NCBI RefSeq assembly: GCF_019459225.1
Contig: NZ_JAIAZY010000012.1
Coordinates: 31,911 to 95,910, forward strand
DNA from: Bacillus sp. IITD106
Lineage (GTDB): Bacteria > Bacillota > Bacilli > Bacillales > Bacillaceae_C
Length of the DNA: 64,000 nucleotides
Reading direction: 5' to 3'
Position 1 is the stretch's first letter, and each line of letters opens with the position of its first letter. The position numbers were made by a program, and so were the translations under genes. Shown here one piece after another: positions 54,162-62,509 of this stretch. The notes under the pieces were generated by a model. That model had not been told where the DNA came from and ran no database searches. It saw nothing but the letters and a program-made list of their open reading frames with translations.

Positions 54162-55964
54162 TTAAAATTCTACCATTGGTCTATGCCACATTTCATTGAT
54201 TTCTCTTATTTTCTTTAAATCACATTTCGGTTGACGGTGATATGTCAGCAATCCATTAATTTCTTGTTCGACGTCCGTAAGTTGGGTGTAACAATAGCCA
54301 TGTAATATTTTCGAAGCATAGACAGCCTCCATGACACGTTTATAATCTGCGACAAATTCAGCTTCTGTTTTTACAGATGTATAACCCCAGCCAGCATCTT
54401 CGCCGACTTTAAATCCAATGCCCCCGAATTCAGTCAATAAAATAGGTTCGCCTTCATGTTTGAAACTTCCGGCATAAATGTTGCGGTGGGCGGGCTGCGA
54501 TTTTAAGATACTTTCTTTCGTTGCAAGTGAATCCTTATAGTATTCGTATTTTGCTACCTCATCCTTACCACCATGATTATAATTATGGATGGCACAAATA
54601 TCCGTCTTTGTTAGTTCCCAGCCATCATTGGAAATGACCAGTCTCGTTGTATCGAGCGAATGAATCAAATGATACATCGCAAGGGAGTGATTTTGCTGTT
54701 GCTTATTTTCATTTATGAATGGCACTCCCCAGCTTTCATTGATCGGCACCCACGTCACGATAGATGGATGATTGTAATCACGTTCGATAATTTCAATCCA
54801 TTCTTTCGTGAGTCTGGCAGCCGCCGTTTCGCTAAAAAATGGAGCTGCCGCGCATTCACCCCACACGAGGAACCCAAGTTTGTCAGCCCAATACAGAAAA
54901 CGAGGATCCTCAACTTTTTGATGCTTTCTGCAGCCATTGAAGCCCATTTCCTTCGTAAGCTCAATGTCTTTTTTCAAATCCTCATCAGTCGGTGCTGTTA
55001 AAAGTCCGTCCGGCCAATACCCTTGATCTAGCACTAATTTTTGATAATAAGGGCGATTATTCAAATACACCATTCCGTTTTCAGTATGTATTTTTCTCAT
55101 ACCAAAATACGAATTGATCTTATCGAGTTCACGGCCATGTTCATTCAATAAGCGAATTTTTATATCAAACAACTTTGGATTCTCTGGTGTCCAGTTCCAC
55201 CCATGACGATGAAACCCTGTTTTAAATATTTGTTGCTGGTACAGATGGATTAAATGTTTATTATAAGAAGCTGTTACGACATGTGAATTGCATGCAATCA
55301 TTTCCTGATCTAACGAAATCTCAAACTCAACTTTCGTATTTTTATAGTCTCCTAACACTTCAAATTCAATAAGGATGTCACCGTGGTCAATATCTGGCGT
55401 ATATCGAAGCTTAGAAATACGTGTTTCATTCACAGGCTCCAGCCATACAGTTTGCCAAATTCCGGTTGTCCTTGTGTACCAGATTGCTTCGGATTTTTCT
55501 TTCCAAAATTGCTTTCCCCTTGGGATTGTTTCGTCTGTAGATGGATCCTCAACACGTACGACAATCTCTTCTGTTTTACGTGTCAAACAGTCAGTAATAT
55601 TAAAGGAAAATGGCGTATGTCCACCTTCATGAAAACCTGCAAGCTTCCCATTTACGTAAACCCATGCACGGTAATCCACGGCGCCAAAATGAAGGATAAC
55701 AGATTGATTTCCCCATTCTTTTGGAATCGAAAAATTTCTCCGATACCATACATGATCACAAAAAGATGGATCGTGGATGCCGCTTAACTTCGCTTGGTAG
55801 GAAAAAGGAACATTAATTTTTCGATCAAACACATCCTCTTTTTCATACCATTTCTCTTTTAAGCCAACATTTTCACGATCAAAAGCAAAATCCCATTCCC
55901 CATTTAAATTCAACCAATCTTCCCGGATCAACTGCGGCCTCGGATATTCCTGCCTATATTTCAT
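54162..55964 (-). CDS. GH2 glycosidase, beta-galactosidase/glucuronidase-like
   Basis: 600 aa. A sugar-binding jelly roll (LNGEWDFAFDRENVG near residue 20; GAVDYRAWVYVNGKLAG near 95), an Ig-like domain and a TIM barrel. The acid/base Glu is in WVPINESWGVP near residue 405 and the nucleophile Glu in ILLTEFGGIGF near residue 515. It is shorter than LacZ and lacks its C-terminal domains. There is no signal peptide. Substrate is not certain: a beta-galactoside or arabinopyranoside released from pectic side chains would suit the context. It has its own promoter inside an ArsR-type operator. Confidence 0.8.
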   Translation of the reverse strand: MKYRQEYPRPQLIREDWLNLNGEWDFAFDRENVGLKEKWYEKEDVFDRKINVPFSYQAKLSGIHDPSFCDHVWYRRNFSIPKEWGNQSVILHFGAVDYRAWVYVNGKLAGFHEGGHTPFSFNITDCLTRKTEEIVVRVEDPSTDETIPRGKQFWKEKSEAIWYTRTTGIWQTVWLEPVNETRISKLRYTPDIDHGDILIEFEVLGDYKNTKVEFEISLDQEMIACNSHVVTASYNKHLIHLYQQQIFKTGFHRHGWNWTPENPKLFDIKIRLLNEHGRELDKINSYFGMRKIHTENGMVYLNNRPYYQKLVLDQGYWPDGLLTAPTDEDLKKDIELTKEMGFNGCRKHQKVEDPRFLYWADKLGFLVWGECAAAPFFSETAAARLTKEWIEIIERDYNHPSIVTWVPINESWGVPFINENKQQQNHSLAMYHLIHSLDTTRLVISNDGWELTKTDICAIHNYNHGGKDEVAKYEYYKDSLATKESILKSQPAHRNIYAGSFKHEGEPILLTEFGGIGFKVGEDAGWGYTSVKTEAEFVADYKRVMEAVYASKILHGYCYTQLTDVEQEINGLLTYHRQPKCDLKKIREINEMWHRPMVEF

Positions 55965-56056
55965 AGATGCATGCTCCTTTTACACTTCTTTTTTGATAGG
56001 GACTCCCCTTTGATTTATATGAATATAGTTTCCTGAATATAGCGCTTTCCACTCTT

Positions 56057-56099
56057 ATATTACAAAAATAGTTATAGTGTTTCAAGAATATTTGTAATA
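56057..56099 (-). promoter_or_regulatory. GH2 promoter inside a TATTACAAA/TTTGTAATA inverted repeat
   Basis: Arms TATTACAAA (56058-56066) and TTTGTAATA (56091-56099). On the minus strand -35 TTGAAA (complement of 56080-56085), 17-bp spacer, -10 TAATAT (complement of 56057-56062). The -10 is part of one arm. The same arrangement precedes the importer operon at 59236-59277. Confidence 0.75.
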
Positions 56100-56117
56100 A
56101 TAATCATTGATTAAAAA

Positions 56118-56139
56118 GCTACAGCTCAAATACTGCAGC
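56118..56139 (-). terminator. Terminator after the importer permease genes
   Basis: GCTACAG (56118-56124) pairs with CTGCAGC (56133-56139) with one wobble. Five T follow on the minus strand. Confidence 0.7.
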
Positions 56140-56961
56140 CTATTTTATGCCGGTAAAACTAATTCCTCTAACGATTTGTTTTTCAAAAATCAAGAATGCA
56201 ATAATAACAGGAATAGATGCAACAGCGTTAACCGTCATCGGAAGTACGTAATCGACCGAATAAACTGAATTAAACTGCGGAATACCGACTGGCAATGTAA
56301 ATAAATCCTCTGACATAATCGCTAAAAATGGCCATAAGAAATTATTCCATGATCCTATAAAAGTGAAAATCCCAATGGCAGCAAGCGCTGGTTTCGCCAA
56401 TGGAAGAACAATGTTTAAATAAATTCGCACGAGTGAGCAGCCATCCATTTTGGCACTTTCAATTAATTCTTGCGGAACCCCATCAAAAAAGCTTTTTAAA
56501 ATAATGACCCCTAGTGGAGAGGCAATCCCCGGAATGATTAGACCTGTATATGTATCTAACAAATCCATATCTTTCACAATTTGATAAAGGGGGATGATGG
56601 TCGCTTCTCCAGGCACCATTAAACCGGCTAAAAAGAACACATAGATAAAAGTTTTATAGCGAAATCTCATCTTAGAAATCGCAAAAGCAGCAAGTGACGT
56701 CACAATTAAAGTTAAAACTGTTGAAATAAGCGCCACGATTAAACTATTCCACAACCATCTTATGACAGGCGTATCAAACAAAACATGCTCATAATTCTCA
56801 GTTGTATAAGGAGGAATGAACCAGCCAATCACATTTGATACACCGATTCCTTCTGGCTTCAGAGAAACAAACAACATCCAGACAATCGGAATAATAAATA
56901 TAATGGCAGTCAGTAATGAAATCCCCGACAAAGCATAATGGGGTATCGTTTTCTTTTTCAT
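56140..56961 (-). CDS. Sugar ABC importer permease (CUT1, second permease)
   Basis: 273 aa with six helices and the EAA loop ELIESAKMDGCSLVRIYLNIVLPLAKPALA near residue 180. It is a MalG/AraQ-like membrane subunit. The ATG overlaps the stop of the other permease gene by 4 bp and has GGAGGGG upstream. It is the last gene of the importer operon and is followed by a terminator. With the adjacent binding protein it imports an oligosaccharide that the GH2 and GH43 enzymes probably process. Confidence 0.88.
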   Translation of the reverse strand: MKKKTIPHYALSGISLLTAIIFIIPIVWMLFVSLKPEGIGVSNVIGWFIPPYTTENYEHVLFDTPVIRWLWNSLIVALISTVLTLIVTSLAAFAISKMRFRYKTFIYVFFLAGLMVPGEATIIPLYQIVKDMDLLDTYTGLIIPGIASPLGVIILKSFFDGVPQELIESAKMDGCSLVRIYLNIVLPLAKPALAAIGIFTFIGSWNNFLWPFLAIMSEDLFTLPVGIPQFNSVYSVDYVLPMTVNAVASIPVIIAFLIFEKQIVRGISFTGIK

Positions 56962-57842
56962 GATCTTTGTGCCCCTCCTTGAATCATATTGCCCTTTAAC
57001 TGAATCAAAGAAAGGATGAGTAAAATGACGAATAAGGCATAAGATAAGGCCGCGGCATACCCCAAGTTGTTTTGTTTAAAGCCGATTTCGTATATATATT
57101 GGATAAGTGGTCGCGTTGCTGCACCAGGTCCACCACCCGTTATTAATAAAATCTGGGCAAACACTTTGTAAGATGCAAGAATTTGCAGAAGCAATACAAC
57201 ACGGCCAATCGGGATTAACAAAGGCAGTGTAATATGCCGTAAGAGCTGCGAACTTTTTCCCCCGTCAATTCTTGCTGCTTCGTACAATTCTTCCGGAATA
57301 TCCTGTAATGCCGCTAAAAACAACACCATATTAAAACCGACCGTCCACCATAACGTTACGGCAACAATCGAAAACCAAGCCAAATTTGTATCTTTTAGCC
57401 AAAATGGTTCACTACCAATTCCAAAAAGATGTAACGTCGTGTTGACAAAACCTTGGTAAGGCTGAAGCATAAAAATCGCAATATAGGAAATAACCGAAAC
57501 GGAAAGAATAGAGGGCAGGAAAAACGTGCTTCGGTAAAATGTTCTGAACTTTGAATGGCGATTAGCCATTAACGCTAAAATCAATGCGAGAATAACCATC
57601 GTTGGTGTGGATAATAGAACGAATAATGTTGTATTCCATAAAGATTTCCAAAAGTTTTTATCCGCAATCAATTGCTTATAATGATCTAGTGCAATAAAAT
57701 CCATCTTCCGAATAATCGTCCAATCGTAAAAACTCATTTCCAAACCTTTTAAAATTGGAAATATCGTAAAAACGGCATACACAAGAAAAAATGGAAGCAG
57801 AAACGGAATCGCTTTTACATCGTTAATAAATTTCCCTTTCAT
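56958..57842 (-). CDS. Sugar ABC importer permease (CUT1, first permease)
   Basis: 294 aa from the ATG at 57842, 7 nt after GGAGG. It has six helices and the EAA loop ELYEAARIDGGKSSQLLRHITLPLL near residue 195; it is a MalF/AraP-like subunit. It follows the binding protein gene after a perfect 12-bp hairpin. It pairs with the next permease. No ATPase gene is present in this operon. Confidence 0.88.
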   Translation of the reverse strand: MKGKFINDVKAIPFLLPFFLVYAVFTIFPILKGLEMSFYDWTIIRKMDFIALDHYKQLIADKNFWKSLWNTTLFVLLSTPTMVILALILALMANRHSKFRTFYRSTFFLPSILSVSVISYIAIFMLQPYQGFVNTTLHLFGIGSEPFWLKDTNLAWFSIVAVTLWWTVGFNMVLFLAALQDIPEELYEAARIDGGKSSQLLRHITLPLLIPIGRVVLLLQILASYKVFAQILLITGGGPGAATRPLIQYIYEIGFKQNNLGYAAALSYALFVILLILSLIQLKGNMIQGGAQRS

Positions 57843-57864
57843 CACTATTCCTCCAAATGCACCA

Positions 57865-57895
57865 ACAAGCTTGAAGTTACCATCTTCAAGCTTGT
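57865..57895 (-). promoter_or_regulatory. Intercistronic hairpin after the binding protein gene
   Basis: ACAAGCTTGAAG (57865-57876) pairs perfectly with CTTCAAGCTTGT (57884-57895) around a 7-nt loop, with no T run. It holds the same position as the araN-araP hairpin. Confidence 0.8.
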
Positions 57896-57909
57896 CAGGG
57901 AAGTGAATA

Positions 57910-59184
57910 CTATTTACTCAATAAATCCGCTATTTCAGTCTCCATCTTATTAAACGCCTCTTCCGGAGTCGCCTTATCTGCCCAAATCGTATCTAAATTG
58001 CGAATGATAATATCTTTAATGGGCCAAACCTTATTCGATTGTTTCGGAAAGACAACTTGTTGGGCTGCTTTTTCATAATCACTTCGATAAGGCATGCTCT
58101 TAAACTCATCCGATTCCACAACTGTCGTTTTACTCGGAATATGGCCAGCCCGCGTCCAAATTTGACCGTGGTCAGCAATAAAGTCTGCAAATTGAAGGGC
58201 TGCTTGCGCTTTATCAGTATCTTCTTTTTTCTGGACTGGAAGGAAAATCGTATGGGAATCTCCCCAAGTTGCCGGTTTATCATAAAGAGTCGGCAGAGGG
58301 ATGACCCCAAAATCTAAACCATCCGTTTTTTCAAAAGTACCAGTTGCCCATACTCCGGTAATAATCGTTGCTGCATTGCCTGTTTGAAACGGTTGATAAA
58401 AATCTTCCAAGTTCAAAGGAATGACCTTATCCTTGTAATAAAGGTCCTTCATAAAGTTGGCTGCTTCAATCGCTTTCTCTTTATCAATTTGTGGAGAAGT
58501 TAAATCATCCGATACAACATCATTGCCGCCCAGCTGATGATAAAGCGCCCACCATAGCCTGAAAGGATCATCCCCTGCAGTCGGGAAAGCAAAAGTGGTC
58601 AGCTTAGAATCCTTTGCTTTGAGCGTATTCATAAAGTCTTTAAAGCCTTGGGCTCCACTTTCCATTTTCGGCATTCCGTTTTCATCCAATAACCCTGCAG
58701 CATCCAATTGCTTTTTATTATAGTAAAAAACGATTGGATGGGTATCGATTGGAACAGCATAATGTTTGCCGTCAAAAATGGTAGCATCCAAAATATTCTT
58801 GTTATACGAATCCCAATTAACCTTAATAGAATCGGCAAGTGGATTTAATTCCGTAGCCAACCCTTGGTCAACGATTTCCGGCAGCTTGGATGTATGAGAA
58901 ATTCCAATATCCGGCCCTTTCCCGGCTGCAACTGCAGTAACTAGTTTCGTATAATACTCAGCCCATTCCAACGTAACCGTCTCCACTTCAATGTCCGACT
59001 GAGAATCATTAAATTCCTTTATCATCTCCTTCATGAAGTCTCCATCTCCACCGGAGAATAAATCCCACATCACTAACTTGATCTTTCCATTCGATTTGCT
59101 CCCTGAGCCACTGCTTTGACAACCGACTAATAAAGTGAAAACTAAAAAACTAGAGAGAAATATTGACCAGACCTTTTTTCCCAA
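57910..59184 (-). CDS. Sugar-binding lipoprotein of the importer
   Basis: 424 aa from a TTG at 59184, 5 nt after GAGAGGGTGG; the GTG at 59193 abuts that site. A lipoprotein signal ends FTLLVGCQSS. The body is a CUT1 (family 1) solute-binding protein: GKGPDIGISHTSKLPEIVDQ near residue 95 and GIWATG-like ligand-site segment ITGVWATGTFE near 275. First gene of the operon binding protein-permease-permease. The promoter lies in an ArsR-type operator. Ligand unknown; a galacto- or arabino-oligosaccharide is likely. Confidence 0.88.
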   Translation of the reverse strand: MGKKVWSIFLSSFLVFTLLVGCQSSGSGSKSNGKIKLVMWDLFSGGDGDFMKEMIKEFNDSQSDIEVETVTLEWAEYYTKLVTAVAAGKGPDIGISHTSKLPEIVDQGLATELNPLADSIKVNWDSYNKNILDATIFDGKHYAVPIDTHPIVFYYNKKQLDAAGLLDENGMPKMESGAQGFKDFMNTLKAKDSKLTTFAFPTAGDDPFRLWWALYHQLGGNDVVSDDLTSPQIDKEKAIEAANFMKDLYYKDKVIPLNLEDFYQPFQTGNAATIITGVWATGTFEKTDGLDFGVIPLPTLYDKPATWGDSHTIFLPVQKKEDTDKAQAALQFADFIADHGQIWTRAGHIPSKTTVVESDEFKSMPYRSDYEKAAQQVVFPKQSNKVWPIKDIIIRNLDTIWADKATPEEAFNKMETEIADLLSK

Positions 59185-59235
59185 ATTTGCCACCCTCTCT
59201 TTTGGAATAAAACCTTGTACCCGCTTTTAACATAT

Positions 59236-59277
59236 CTATTACAAAATTACTTGTTATATTTCATATTTTTTGTAATA
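59236..59277 (-). promoter_or_regulatory. Importer promoter inside a TATTACAAA/TTTGTAATA inverted repeat
   Basis: Arms TATTACAAAA (59237-59246) and TTTTGTAATA (59268-59277). On the minus strand -35 ATGAAA (59259-59264), 17-bp spacer, -10 TAATAG (59236-59241). It aligns closely with the GH2 site, including the central TTTCA. Confidence 0.75.
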
Positions 59278-59292
59278 AAAAGTGACAAAAAA

Positions 59293-59323
59293 AGACCAAT
59301 TCCACTTAACTGAGAATTGATCT
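59293..59323 (-). terminator. Terminator of the ArsR-type regulator gene
   Basis: AGACCAATTC (59293-59302) pairs with GAATTGATCT (59314-59323) with one wobble. Seven T follow on the minus strand. Confidence 0.85.
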
Positions 59324-59335
59324 CTAAATCATTCA

Positions 59336-60268
59336 TTATTTTATTTGGGAATAATTGATTTTCATAATAATTCCTTGCTCGTAATTTCCGAATTTCGAAC
59401 CAAACAAGTTGATGCCTCCTTGATTGTTGGCATCTTGTTTTACACCTAATTTTAAGGAGATAAACGGTTTTTCCTGTAACAATAATTCATCAATCGTTGT
59501 TGAGGAAATTTTTACACCATCTATAAAACTACCTTCTCTATTGATTTTCCAATATTTTAATACTCCAAATTGAGTATTATGCGTTTCCCACCAACTCGGA
59601 GTTAAAAAGCCTCTTTCTCCACCAAAATCACCTGGACTTGTCCAAAAACCTATTTCTGTATCATTGATCCAACATGTGATGTCCGAAGGCCAGTCTAAAT
59701 TATGATACGGAGCCTCTGAACACAACTCAACAGAAAAACTAAGCTCATCGACATTTGTGCCATATGGAATCCTATTCGGAAAATGATATTCAATATATCC
59801 GGATCTAAACCAAACAAGCTGTGCATTTCTTCGATCAGGTTCAAAAAATGAACGCGGATCATCAATGATATGGATGATGCCGTCCTCGCTCAAAAGGCCA
59901 CACGTAGGTTCAATCTCACAATTCACATATTCCCCGATTTCCAGTTCATATGTAATGATATCTTCTAATATAGGTGTTTGTTCTTCCAAATCAATAATAA
60001 TCCGATCATATCGTTTGGAACTTACTTTCTGATTTCCTCTGCCTGGGACAATTTCAGTCGTAATTAAACCTGCATTTTCTAAAATTTTGATATTCGCGGC
60101 AGCAGTTGAAAAAGGAATATTCAAAAGTTCTGATATATCATTTACATTTTTAGGACCACTCGTAAGCTGGCGAATAATCTCCATTCTATTTTCATTTGCT
60201 AATGCTTTAGTAGCTTCTAGGGCTTCTTGTAAAGTTAATTGTAATGTTCTCAATGAAATTCCTCTCAT
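59336..60268 (-). CDS. ArsR-type winged-helix regulator with large C-terminal sensor domain
   Basis: 310 aa; a TTG at 60253 with AGAGGAA upstream is an equally good start. Residues about 10-85 form an ArsR-like winged helix (ALANENRMEIIRQL, then DISELLNIPFSTAAANIKIL and a basic wing GRGNQKVSSKRYD). ArsR metal-binding motifs are absent. Residues about 110-310 form a Trp- and Phe-rich beta domain (for example WPSDITCWINDTEIGFW) that looks like a carbohydrate-binding jelly roll. It probably senses a sugar. Candidate operators lie upstream of the importer, the GH2 gene and itself. It follows GH43 by 50 bp. Confidence 0.8.
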   Translation of the reverse strand: MRGISLRTLQLTLQEALEATKALANENRMEIIRQLTSGPKNVNDISELLNIPFSTAAANIKILENAGLITTEIVPGRGNQKVSSKRYDRIIIDLEEQTPILEDIITYELEIGEYVNCEIEPTCGLLSEDGIIHIIDDPRSFFEPDRRNAQLVWFRSGYIEYHFPNRIPYGTNVDELSFSVELCSEAPYHNLDWPSDITCWINDTEIGFWTSPGDFGGERGFLTPSWWETHNTQFGVLKYWKINREGSFIDGVKISSTTIDELLLQEKPFISLKLGVKQDANNQGGINLFGSKFGNYEQGIIMKINYSQIK

Positions 60269-60288
60269 TCAATCTAATGACTATCTTT

Positions 60289-60317
60289 ATTATTACAATT
60301 TAACTTAACTTTTTCAA
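60289..60317 (-). promoter_or_regulatory. Degenerate operator-promoter of the ArsR-type gene
   Basis: On the minus strand -35 TTGAAA (60312-60317), 16-bp spacer, then TTGTAATAA containing the -10. Only one clear operator arm (TTGTAATA) is present; the other is weak (TATTAGA). It suggests autoregulation at lower affinity. Confidence 0.5.
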
Positions 60318-60318
60318 T

Positions 60319-61278
60319 CTAATAATTAGAATCTGCCTGAGGAACTCCAAAATGGGGTGTTCCATCTTCATTCCACATAAATACCTTTGCACGTGCATGA
60401 CGATTCGGGTCCCAAAGCGGGTCGCCTTCAATCTCCTTATAATTTCGAGCATGATAGATTAATACATCTTGCTTACCATCCTCTGAAACTGTAAAACTGT
60501 TATGCCCTGGTCCATATTGGCTATTTTCTTCATTTGTTTTAAAAACTGGTTCTTTCGCCTTTTTCCAAGAAGCAGGATCTAATAGATCACTCTCTTCTTC
60601 TGCCCATAAAAGACCCATGCAATAGTGATGATCCGTTGCACTGGCTGAATAGGAAATGAAGATTTTCCCATTTCTCTTTAAAACAGCGGCCCCTTCATTT
60701 ACTAAAAATCCATTCACTTCCCACGGATATTCAGGTTTCGAAATCATCACTTGTGGAGTTTTCAACGTCCATTGATTTTCCATTTTTGCAATATACAAGT
60801 TGGAATTGCCTTCAATATTCGGATCCTTCTGCGCCCACACGTAGTACCTCTCGCCTCGATGTTCAAACGTAGTGGCATCCAAGGAAAAAGATTCCCAATC
60901 TGTTTTTACCTGGCCTTTCTCAACCCATTTCCCTTCAAGAGGGTTCGCAGATTCATTTTCCAGAACATACATCCGATGATCAAATATTTGTTCCGCTCTT
61001 GCAGCCGCAAAGTGAATATACCATTTCCCATCGACAAAATGAATTTCCGGAGCCCAAATATTCGCACTCATAGGGCCACTTTCATACTTTTTCCAAACGG
61101 TAACAGGTTCTGCCTCACTTAAACCCTCAAGTGTTTTCGCTCTTCGCACTTCGATTCGGTCATAAGCAGGAACCGACCCGGTAAAATAATAATACCCGTC
61201 CGTATGCTTATATACCCACGGATCTGCCCGCTGTTCCACAAGAGGATTTTTATAATTAATCAAAGTTTCCATCGTCAT
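60319..61278 (-). CDS. GH43 glycosidase, probable intracellular arabinanase/arabinofuranosidase
   Basis: 319 aa. A five-blade propeller with the general base Asp in ADPWVYKHTDG near residue 20, the pKa-modulating Asp in FSLDATTFEH near 130 and the acid Glu in FLVNEGAAVL near 195. NIWAPEIHFVDGKWYIHFAA is a typical GH43 block. There is no signal peptide. Relatives include the intracellular AbnB arabinanase of Geobacillus. The start at 61278 lies 3 nt after GGAG; an ATG at 61272 is better spaced. It directly follows galM. Confidence 0.88.
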   Translation of the reverse strand: MTMETLINYKNPLVEQRADPWVYKHTDGYYYFTGSVPAYDRIEVRRAKTLEGLSEAEPVTVWKKYESGPMSANIWAPEIHFVDGKWYIHFAAARAEQIFDHRMYVLENESANPLEGKWVEKGQVKTDWESFSLDATTFEHRGERYYVWAQKDPNIEGNSNLYIAKMENQWTLKTPQVMISKPEYPWEVNGFLVNEGAAVLKRNGKIFISYSASATDHHYCMGLLWAEEESDLLDPASWKKAKEPVFKTNEENSQYGPGHNSFTVSEDGKQDVLIYHARNYKEIEGDPLWDPNRHARAKVFMWNEDGTPHFGVPQADSNY

Positions 61279-62328
61279 TCACTCCACTATGCAAAATTTA
61301 TAGGTTGTGACTGAAGAATAAGGCTTGTCTTTTTCCAATACCCATGAAGGAAAATGATCATGGTGAATAGCATCAGGCAATCCTTGTGTCTCTAAGCATA
61401 TGCCTAAATACTTCCGTGGCATAACTCCATATATTTCATCGTTGCCTGAAAGCTGGTTGGATGTATACACAACTACTCCTACTTCATCCGTTTCAACGAT
61501 CATCTGACGTCCGCTATGCGGGTCCTTTAAAACGATTTCTGCGTTCCGATTCTCATCCAAAATAAATGGATGATCGTATCCCTCCCCAGCGAGCTTATTT
61601 TGTGGATGTTCTGATTCTGCCCCACTTCGAATGGATCGCCCTTGACGGAAATCAAATGGAGTCCCTTCTACATCAGCAAATTTCCCTGTCGGTAATAAAT
61701 CGTCTTGCAGTTCAAGGTACTGATCGCTTTTTAATGTAAGCTCGTGGTCAAGGATGTCGCGCTTTAAATCACCACTTAAATTAAAATAAGAATGATTCGT
61801 CACATTTAAAAGCGTCGTTTCATCGGATATTCCTTCATATTGAATCGACAATTCATTGTTTTTATTAAGCGTATATGTAACATTCATTTTTAAATTTCCA
61901 GGATACCCCTCTTCTCCGTCTAGGCTTAAGTATGAAAATTTCACACTTACTTTATCCGCTTTTTCTTCTGTTTCCGCATCCCAAATCACTTTGTCGAAAC
62001 CTTTTACCCCACCGTGAAGATGGTTACCATTTTCGTTTTTCGCAAGTGAGTATGTGTTTCCGTTTAACGTAAATTCCGCACCGCCAATTCTGCCTGCCAC
62101 TCTTCCTACTACACTGCCAAAATAGGCGGAATTATTTAGATAGCCTTCTAGTTCGTCATAACCAAGCACGATATTTTCAAGTTTCCCGTTTCGATCAGGA
62201 GTGATAATCTTCGTAATGGTGCACCCGTAGTCTAAACAGGCCACCTTTACACCATGGTCATTCTCCAAAGTATATGCGTATACAGTAGCGTCTTCTAGTT
62301 TCCCAAATTCTTCTTTTCTTATATTCAT
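61279..62328 (-). CDS. galM: Aldose 1-epimerase (mutarotase)
   Basis: 349 aa. Catalytic His is in NHSYFNLSG near residue 175 and catalytic Glu in ICLETQGLPDAIH near 315; the substrate-binding NGNHLHGGVKGFDK segment is near residue 78. It interconverts anomers of galactose, glucose or arabinose in the cytoplasm. First gene of galM-GH43-regulator, behind a consensus promoter with an AraR box. Start after AAAGGTGGAGG. It would serve sugars released by the neighbouring glycosidases. Confidence 0.93.
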   Translation of the reverse strand: MNIRKEEFGKLEDATVYAYTLENDHGVKVACLDYGCTITKIITPDRNGKLENIVLGYDELEGYLNNSAYFGSVVGRVAGRIGGAEFTLNGNTYSLAKNENGNHLHGGVKGFDKVIWDAETEEKADKVSVKFSYLSLDGEEGYPGNLKMNVTYTLNKNNELSIQYEGISDETTLLNVTNHSYFNLSGDLKRDILDHELTLKSDQYLELQDDLLPTGKFADVEGTPFDFRQGRSIRSGAESEHPQNKLAGEGYDHPFILDENRNAEIVLKDPHSGRQMIVETDEVGVVVYTSNQLSGNDEIYGVMPRKYLGICLETQGLPDAIHHDHFPSWVLEKDKPYSSVTTYKFCIVE

Positions 62329-62358
62329 TTAACCTCCACCTTTCATTCATCTACTGTC

Positions 62359-62387
62359 ATCATAGTCTTGATGTACGTACATGTCAA
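62359..62387 (-). promoter_or_regulatory. galM promoter with AraR box in the spacer
   Basis: On the minus strand -35 TTGACA (62382-62387), 17-bp spacer, -10 TATGAT (62359-62364). The spacer contains the perfect palindrome ATGTACGTACAT (62371-62382), the best AraR-type core in the window. Confidence 0.85.
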
Positions 62388-62447
62388 TTTCCAAATTCCC
62401 TCATATATTAGGAAATTAAAAACATACAATTTCGTTTTTAATTCATG

Positions 62448-62477
62448 TATAATGGAAATAATTGTACGAATAACTAT
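62448..62477 (+). promoter_or_regulatory. araR promoter and AraR box
   Basis: A -10 TATAAT (62448-62453) with a poor -35 is followed by ATAATTGTACGAATAACTAT (62458-62477), placed at or just after the expected start of transcription. With the galM box it may allow AraR to bind both sides of the divergent gap. Confidence 0.65.
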
Positions 62478-62509
62478 AAAAAAACGAACAACTTGAAAGC
62501 AGGGATTTT

